Positions 57,221-64,000 of a stretch of DNA of 64,000 nt are shown in pieces. The notes below the pieces were generated by a model. It worked only from the letters and a program-made list of their open reading frames with translations, was not told where the DNA came from and did not search any database. Both the position numbers and the translations under genes were made by a program. Each line of letters opens with the position of its first letter. Position 1 is the first letter of the stretch. This stretch comes from Chelonoidis abingdonii (Eukaryota > Chordata > Testudines > Testudinidae): the NCBI RefSeq assembly GCF_003597395.2, contig NC_133770.1, positions 91,526,731-91,590,730 of the forward strand. The letters are read 5' to 3'.

Positions 57221-58534
57221 GGATTCAGATCGATGGGACCAGGCCTTCTGCATGTACTTCTCCGTGGGTGGATGGGGCGATTAACGTGTTTGTCTTATGG
57301 CCCACTTAATTTTTGATAGCTCTCTGAGTGAGTGGGGCGATTCCTGTGCTTGGGTTCACAAATTCAGAAAAAAACATTTGCAGAGTTATAAAGTAAAGCT
57401 TACATATTTCCTTTTAGCATAGAATACAGATGTTACAAGTGAGATTAATGCATGCAGCAGCTTTCAAGCATTTCATAGTCTAAACACTAAATGCATTCTT
57501 ATAAGACTAATTCCTATTTTTAACAAAACTAACATACTATGCAAGTGAGCTGGTTTGGTTTCCAGCTGTGAGTTGGTCAGTTCTTACTAATGCCTATAGC
57601 TTTGGCCAGAGCTGGCACTTGGTTTTCCATCGTCACTTCTGCATGCAAGTTTTACAAGTCTGTATCGAACATGCAGTCACTATCCTATTCTTTCTATTGT
57701 AAACTCGTATCTAAAATGTTTATTTTCATGTATTGCTATTTAATTCAGCGACCCATAAAGAAAATCTGTCTCCAACTTAATTGGGTTGATCAAACAAATT
57801 TTAAATATGGACCTTTTTCTTCCACTTTTTCCCCAGCACTATCTGCAGGACTACAAGTACTTTCACAGCTATTTGTAGACCAGTGTTTATTTTTACAATG
57901 TACTGTGTCATTCGCAAAGTACAAATCCTATCAATTTTATAGGCACTTTGTGCAGACTGAAATCTTCAGTGTCTTTTTCAGCTGCAATAGTTAGGGCTGA
58001 GTTAAAAGAGGCATAGGACAGCGAAATGTGTTGCTTTGCATGGTGTGGCAGTCATTGTCTGACCTTTCTCTTTGCTGCAGCATGTGCTAGAAGGCTAAGA
58101 GGTTGGTTATATTTCATATCCAGATAGAGCATTACCTCACAGGGTTTTGGATGTGTCAGAAATAGGAAACTTTTATGTAGTTATTTATTTTTCATAAATC
58201 CCAGCATCTGGCTTAGGCTGTTCCTTGCTTCCCTGGTTGTGACCAGAAAGCTGCTTCAGGCCTGGCTTTGGTGTTCCATCTTCCAGTGCATTTTGGGGCC
58301 TTCCGTTTTTCTGTATAGTCCTGAGCAATCCCTCATTCGATAGTAGCTATCTTTGCCTTGCTTATTCTCTAGGTAACAGAGCAAGGGAACAGTTTTCTTT
58401 AAGAACTAAGGGCAATATTACTACATACATTATAAAAAGGGGAGGAGCATAAAAAATTGACAGATAATGTCTGATTTCCCCTCTTTAGCTTTGCCTTGTC
58501 TAGTCTAGAAAAAGGTTGAGTTTAGGTCCTACTT

Positions 58535-58700
58535 AGGGCAGGTTTACACTACAGACCTACATTGCTATAACTTTGTCCCTCAGGGGCATGAAAAATCCAC
58601 AGCCCTGAGCGATGTAGTTATACCGATCTAACGCCCCAGTGTAGAAAGTACTATGTAGACAGGAGGTGGATTAACTACGCTCTAGTACTGTATGTGAATT
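58535..58700. mobile_element. Foldback MITE, TGTCTACACT group, short copy
   Basis: It opens gggcaggtttacactacag. The hairpin attgctataactttgtcc, then ctcagggg and the facing ccctgagcgatgtagttata matches the hairpin at 42781-42832 in design. The right end is unclear. Confidence 0.5.
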
Positions 58701-60624
58701 CAAGCCCCTAGCTAATGTACGCTAGCTAAGCCTGACCTTTGAACTACGTTTCCTAGTGTGACAGGGTAATAATTCTAGCCTGATGTTACCAGGTTGAATT
58801 GCAACTTAGTCTGGAGCACTGTTCCTGGCCTGGGCATGGCCTTTCCCTGCATAATCCACACGTCTGAGCACAATACCTTGTCAGCATGCTTCCAAACATT
58901 ACCCCTTTCCCAGCTGAAGGTCCAGAACAGGAACATGGAGGCTGCTCCCATATTTCAGGGCACGTGCTACTCGCCTAGCCACTGGCAAATGAAAGGAAAC
59001 TTGCTGTGCTCGCAGATGGGATAATTTATTTATACAGATTAAAAAAATTCCAAGGTACAATTTAATTTTAAAAAAATGCTTTTGTGTGAATTGGATGATT
59101 TTCAGTGCTTCTAAAAATGACAGGTTATAGGGCTGGCTGGAGCTAGGCATTGTGTATGCAGATGCTGCGGAAGCTTCTTCACACAGCTCAGTCAATGCAC
59201 TTGACTTCTGCCCTGCATCAACCCATTCTAGTTCACTGCAAGAGAATTCCCTAGGTAAACGCAGCTGATTGTGCCCAGTTGTAGAGTGGTTTTGCGGGTG
59301 GAGCTACACTTTGTTTGAACTCGTAATTGGTGCAGGACAGGTGGTTCAGAGTTTCTCTTCAGTTTGGATAAACCACCAGGGTTTAAGATATTCGTAATCT
59401 AAAATACGTGATGTTACACTGAAAGCAGGTGTTTTGCTGCTTGTGTGCTGAAACATAACAAAGTGGAGCAGGGGTACCTAATGCAATTCTTCTTAGCGGA
59501 TGTGCAATGTGACCGGGATTGATCACTGAATTTGGTCTGCTGGTTGGATCATGAGCTACCCCAGCTTGGGCCAGGTGCTGACAGGGAGTGTGACATGAAT
59601 GCTGATCCATGCCCCCAACCTACTGCAGTGTGTATGTGGGTATGTGACACTTGACTATGAAAATCATGCGGTGTGTCTACTACTCGTTATTCAGCAAGTG
59701 TCTTACTGTGGCACTGATTGGGACATCTAGTCTGCTGTAATGGTGAATGGCCTTGTTTGCAAATGAACGAAATATACTTCTGAATGCAGTTTTATCAAAC
59801 CTTTATAAAGATTTAGTTTGAATTCTGGGCAGAGAATTGGTCACTTCAAAATTTAATCTAAACCGATTGCATGCATGCCAAATTTTTATTCACTTCTGAG
59901 GTCAAAGGCCAAATCCCATAAACATTTAAGAGGATGCATGTGGTTGAGTACCCCTGGCAGACTCTCGAAGGTTCCTAGTGAGAGTTAATTTAGTAGCAAA
60001 AACTTGCTACCCAGTACTCAGAGCAAATGGGAATAAATTAAATTGCAGAGGGTGCTTTATGAGCTAGTCAGTTACTTTCCCACCCTGGTTCCTTTTTTGT
60101 TTTGAAGTAACAAAGAAAAAAATCTTATTCATGGTATTTCAGCTTTTCCACAGATGTGACATCATTGGATGTAGCATAGGAATAAGTTGCCAAAAGAAAA
60201 GGGAAAAAGATGTGAAATGTGCTGTTTAAAATGTATTAATCAAAAACATACATGGTTGCTATAGAAGGATGGTAACTGGAATGGTTTTGTTTAGAGGCTC
60301 TGTGCAGTGTTATTAGTATTTGGGTTGCTTATTATGCTGTTCATCTAGACAAGAGCTTCTAAATGTTGCATTTCTACTTGAGAATTTTAAAAGGTTTAGG
60401 ACACACTCATGAATTGAACTTCCCAACACCTCAGTGAATTAGGTAGCCATTCTTATCCAGCTTTACATCATTTGGGGTCTAGGGAGTTTGTCCTGGCCCT
60501 TGAGTCTGATGACAAGTGTCGGCAGTGCCTTGTGTTCTGCTTGCACAGCTCTTGGATTTGCCCACAGATTTTCTTGTCTTTTGCAGCAACAGTTGCTCCT
60601 ATAGTTGATATCATAGGTGTAATC

Positions 60625-60945
60625 CAGGGGTAGGCAACCTATGGCATGTGTGCCGAAGGTGGCACACAAGTTGATTTTTCAGTGGCGCTCACACTGCCCG
60701 AGTCTACACTGCCTGGCCACCGGTCTGGGGAGGTCTGCGTTTTAATTTAATTTTAAATGAAGCTTCTTTAAACATTTTAAAAACATTATTTACTTCACAT
60801 GCAACACTAATTTAGTTATCTATTATAGACTTATAGAAAGAGACCTTCTCAAAATGTTAAAATGTAGTACTGGCATGCGAAAGCTTAAATTAGAGTGAAT
60901 AAATGAAGACTTGGCACAGCACTTCTGAAAGGTTGCCGACCCCTG
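60625..60945. mobile_element. hAT-type element, sister of 46779-47089
   Basis: The ends are caggggtaggcaacc and ggttgccgacccctg. The flanks gtgtaatc (60617-60624) and gtgtagtc (60946-60953) agree at 7 of 8 bases. The interior follows the first copy closely, with small insertions (321 bp against 311 bp). Confidence 0.88.
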
Positions 60946-61456
60946 GTGTAGTCTCATCAAAGGTAGGAGAAGGTCTCCTAGGAAACAGAAAGAGGAGGAG
61001 ACAGGATTGGGTTTGGGGTCTGTATAATCTAAAATCAAAAATGGATTTTTTTGTCTTTAAAAATAGGCCAAAATGTGTCATGCTTGACCTCAGTTTGGGT
61101 GTGATTCTGAGTTGTGTTGGACACACAGAACTCCCATCAGCTACAGTCGGAATTGGAGTGCTCAGTACCTTGCAGGATCAGATCCTTTTACGCGAACTAT
61201 TTTTAAAGTGATACAGAGGGTTGGAAACACTCTTATTTCGGTGTAGATCTGGCTTATTTTGGTTTCGTTTCAGTCATTTAGGAATTAATTTAAGCCAAAC
61301 TGAAAAATGTCTGATTTAAATTGAAATAAGAATGCCCACAGAGCCTTTTGCACCAATTTGAAAAATGATTTAAGTTAAACTAATCCAACTACTGTGTATA
61401 GACAAGGCCTAAGTGAGGCCAATGACAACAGTTGTGTTTTAAAGAGCTCAGAATGT

Positions 61457-61458
<2 letters not shown>

Positions 61459-61490
<32 letters not shown>
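61459..61490 (+). repeat. (TC)16 microsatellite
   Basis: A pure TC/CT run of about 32 bases is followed by gtatgtgtataaa. It is likely polymorphic. Confidence 0.9.
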
Positions 61491-61494
<4 letters not shown>

Positions 61495-61659
61495 GTGTAT
61501 AAATAAAAATTTCACATAAGTTTTCAATCCAAGAAGAAATTAGGGTAACAATTTTAAAGTCTTCTAGGAAGATTGTTGTTTAGAGGTAGCAGTAACAGTT
61601 AGCTGGTTTAAATCAATTTTGATTTAAAAAACAAAACAGATGTATACACTTTTAAGGAA

Positions 61660-61860
61660 ATCATTAAAATTCTGCTCAGATAATCAATGTTTGGCCTAAT
61701 TATGTAATAATGCACAGAAACAGACATGAGCTAACTGTCACATACATCACATGCAGACTAATTAAGCCCTGTGTTGCTGGCCATCTACTGATGTTCCCTT
61801 TACTGTATTAACATTCAGCTGAAATCACTAAGGACCACTTCCTGCAATAGGATCCACTAA
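61660..61860. other. Candidate conserved noncoding block
   Basis: It is repeat-free text with words such as cagactaattaagccc and ctaattatgtaataatgc, about 600 bp upstream of exon 15. No open frame is present. It is only a place to test by alignment. Confidence 0.2.
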
Positions 61861-62490
61861 GGTAAGGGCCTCTGTGCTTTGTGTAGACTCCCACTGACTT
61901 TAGTGGTGCAGGCGTCCACTAAAAGAAAAAAGCTGATTTCATTGCTGGTTCAGGACCTCAGACATTGTAGCATTCACTTGTACAGCAGGTAGAATCCATC
62001 TGGATTATTCAACCAGTAAACAAATTGTTGAGTAAACAGGTAAGAAGCCTTCTCTAGGGCAGTGGTCCCTGGTGATAGTTTATTGGTCTGTGAACGCATG
62101 TTCTGTAGTTTTCAGGGGAATAATATTCATAAAGAGAAATGAACTACAAACAACATCCTCTAGTTATAATCTTACTTGCATTTAGAATTTAACTCAACCA
62201 GGAAATGCCAAGTTCTTGTTGACATCTGGTTCTTAGTTTATGGTGATATGGAGGGAAAACAAAGTATGTTTTTCTTTCAACAGGGTAAGTAAAATATCTC
62301 TAGAATTTTTTGAATTATTTTTTACTAGTGCTTTCTCACATTCCTGGTAAAGGACCTGCTCATCCAAGATGCTGAACATCCTCTTAAGTAAACATGCCAG
62401 AAGATGTAACAGGACAAACTGAAAGGCTGCTAGAAGAGAACCACCTTGGGCTAACAGTCATGGAATCTTCTTGTTTTCTTTTTTTGGCAG

Positions 62491-62651
62491 GTTTGAATTA
62501 TATCTTGTCTGCAGATGTGGCAAAGAAAGAAAAAGGCCAACAGCCCAGGGTTTACTTTGTGTCTTCTGGAGAAACAGTGGGACAGATTGTGGAGCAGTTA
62601 CAGCTGTCGTACATGAGGGAAAAGTGTGATCACTACCTAGCCTACGTGAAG
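62491..62651 (+). CDS. ITGA9: ITGA9 exon 15 (thigh domain)
   Basis: Two bases complete the Gly codon. The exon then reads LNYILSADVAKKEKGQQPRV, YFVSSGETVGQIVEQLQLSY and MREKCDHYLAYVK, ending in phase 0. LNYIL and PRVYF are beta strands of the thigh domain, and the Cys in EKC pairs with one in the next exon region in relatives. Compared with human, SSGETVGQIVEQ differs (about LLGETMGQVTEK), a surface strand. The acceptor is tttggcag (62483-62490) and the donor is gtcagt (62652). The following exon is not in the window. Confidence 0.97.
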
Positions 62652-64000
62652 GTCAGTCCATTCCATCTCTTCTCTGGCATTCACCTTTTTGCGGTTCCAT
62701 CTGTTGCATTAAGTATTTATTGTATAAGCCATCAAAGCAGTTATGTTTGACTTGGTTTGGGATGCTTTTGCTTTTTAGTTCCTGTGGTTGAGCTTTCCTG
62801 GATCAATGGAAAGGGCTTCTCAGTGGAAGGTTTTGAACTTCGTCCCCAAGGGATCTGCCCTAGGAGGCAGATATGGATTTGATGGCCTTCAGCATACAAT
62901 GCAAGAAATATTAATTGGATGGATTGTATTTTTGTTTTGGCTGTTATATTTCCCCCAAATATGGATGCCAACAGCAGTAGTTGGATAGCTTTATTTCATA
63001 TGTATGTTTTAGTGTCTAAGCAGTGGGCACTTTCCAAATCATTTGCTTACCTTGCCATGATGACTATGGGAGTCTCCCAGGTGGCTGCTGGCTCAACTTT
63101 CAGTTCTGGGGCACAATCTTGACTTCATTTTGGGTTGAGATTGGAGGTGGGTTCATTGGAATTTTTATCCATGTCATTGATTGTTACCTCCTTTATTCAA
63201 GATTGGGGATGTGTCTCTCCAACCGTGTTTCTGGAGGGGTGATATTGTTCCTTTGATAGAGTACGCGACCAATCAGTTGGTAGGAAATGCTAATGATCTC
63301 TGGTCTACAGCTGTTACTGAAGAAATGCCCCCTAGGTTTCCTCCTAGCTGAGAAGTAAATAAAAAAGCAATAGAGAATTATAATTCTGTTAATAGAAGTC
63401 TAGAGGATGATTAAAATAATCCATGTCGTAAGGAATTATTCTTTTAAATTGTATGCATGACTTTTGGGTTTTAATGTGTAAAGCATCATGATGCAAATCT
63501 GTGGAGCAATATGTTGAGATGATATGACTGGCCTGGTGATGCAAATGGCCTCTTGTTTCAAGGACACTTCTCCATAAATTAAGCTGACCTAAATTCACTT
63601 TGCTTCACATGCAGATACTGAGACAGTCACTGTTTTTAAATTCCATGTTATCTTTGCATTTCCACTGACAAGCCAGTGTAGCCAATAATTCCCATCAGAA
63701 GGAACTCTTTCAGGGAGCTGCTTTGTACCTAAAGACCCTGAACCTGGGAGATTAAATTAATCCTTGACATTATTAGCATTTTTGTGCACGGTTGCTGACA
63801 TAATTGAAAACAAACATAGTGACCACCAAGAAAGCAACCATATGCTATTAAGTTGCTTGTGTCCCAGGATGTAGACTACGTCTTCCAAGGTTTTCTGCTT
63901 ATGGTGCAGCTCCTGGTTTCTGCTGTGGAAAAAGCTCATTACAGAAAATGTAAGCAAATTAGTTTACCATTAACTGGAATATCTGGAGGCATGTTTAATA
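62652..64000 (+). other. ITGA9: ITGA9 intron 15, 5' part (partial)
   Basis: The first 1.35 kb of the intron. No continuation of the thigh coding sequence is visible to the window end. No repeat is recognised. Confidence 0.85.

Larger units (their letters stand above)
53712..62490 (+). other. ITGA9: ITGA9 intron 14
   Basis: An 8.8 kb GT-AG intron with hAT-type elements at 54735-55360, 56955-57220 and 60625-60945, and a foldback MITE at 58535. It also has a TGTA-rich stretch (about 54055-54083), an unclassified repeat (56375-56950), a TC run (61459-61490) and a tail fragment (56080-56170). I see nothing clear at 57230-58530 or 58700-60600. Confidence 0.85.
1..64000 (+). other. ITGA9: Part of the ITGA9 gene (integrin alpha-9), exons 2-15 and introns
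   Basis: Fourteen exons on the + strand join in one frame without a stop and read as integrin alpha-9. Integrin alpha-9 pairs with beta-1 at the cell surface. The family is known to bind tenascin-C, VCAM-1, osteopontin, the EIIIA segment of fibronectin and VEGF-type ligands, and it is needed for lymphatic valves. The encoded part has the FG-GAP repeats of the beta-propeller, three calcium loops and the start of the thigh domain. Alpha-4 is the closest paralogue, but the peptide matches alpha-9 closely from VLVGAPKADS onward, so alpha-9 is preferred. Exon numbers assume the human gene layout. The start codon, signal peptide, transmembrane segment and stop codon are outside the window. Confidence 0.96.

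Noticed and set aside
61459..61490. TC run as a functional polypyrimidine tract for exon 15
   Set aside because: It lies 1 kb from the acceptor, far beyond the usual range, and exon 15 has its own T-rich tract at 62471-62486.
62394..62750. Alternative first exon starting at ATG 62394
   Set aside because: The frame continues into exon 15, but the intron/exon border at 62490 is a strong acceptor and the upstream text has no integrin similarity. No promoter signal is seen.
1..64000. CRISPR array, operon, prophage or plasmid features
   Set aside because: Vertebrate introns and retroposons fill the window. There are no regularly spaced repeats, no ribosome binding sites before tight gene sets, and no bacterial coding density.

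Overview
This is vertebrate nuclear DNA: AT-rich, non-operonic and intron-dominated. It carries one recognisable gene, a central piece of integrin alpha-9 (ITGA9), on the + strand. Fourteen consecutive coding exons were placed by protein similarity and splice sites. Together they hold 1,504 coding bases, about 2.3% of the window, and encode about 501 residues in one unbroken frame. By comparison with the human gene they should be exons 2 to 15, roughly residues 62 to 563. They cover the end of beta-propeller blade 1 through blade 7, including three DxDxDGxxD calcium loops, and then the first part of the thigh domain. The promoter, exon 1, the rest of the thigh, the calf domains, the membrane segment and the tail lie outside.

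The likely source is a cryptodiran turtle. The strongest clue is the tRNA-derived SINE at about 14879-15059, with a glycine-type A box, a B box and a CR1-like 3' tail, which matches the tortoise polIII/SINE type. The abundance of short foldback DNA elements beginning near TGTCTACACT, the mariner-like elements, the old MIR and CR1/L3 fragments, and an ITGA9 sequence close to but distinct from the human one all fit. Species cannot be settled from this window.

Layout: intron 1 end (1-3363); exons 2-3 (3364-5392); intron 3 (5393-11048); exon 4; a 14.8 kb intron 4 (11173-25970) with a SINE, hAT and tRNA-like foldback elements and a GC-rich decayed block; exon 5; intron 5 (26039-32381) with three strong foldback elements; then exons 6 to 13 more closely spaced (32382-49420); intron 13; exon 14; an 8.8 kb intron 14 with several hAT elements; exon 15 (62491-62651) and the start of intron 15. 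The rest is intron with interspersed repeats. I see no second gene, rRNA, true tRNA gene, CRISPR array or bacterial-type operon.

Most notable observations: a GC-AG intron after exon 6 (donor 32512); two calcium loops split by introns at the same codon and phase; hAT-type elements with readable 8-bp target duplications, including one only 70 bp long and one whose 3' end is tandemly repeated together with its target-site sequence; a 278-bp near-perfect foldback in intron 5 and a pair of 63-bp arms with two mismatches in intron 4; a foldback element nested inside an old MIR; elements built from oppositely oriented tRNA-like modules; and a 57-nt, in-phase, stop-free exon-like segment in intron 4. 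I found no convincing undescribed biological system. The interest lies in the splice signal, the transposon biology and a few candidate conserved noncoding stretches.
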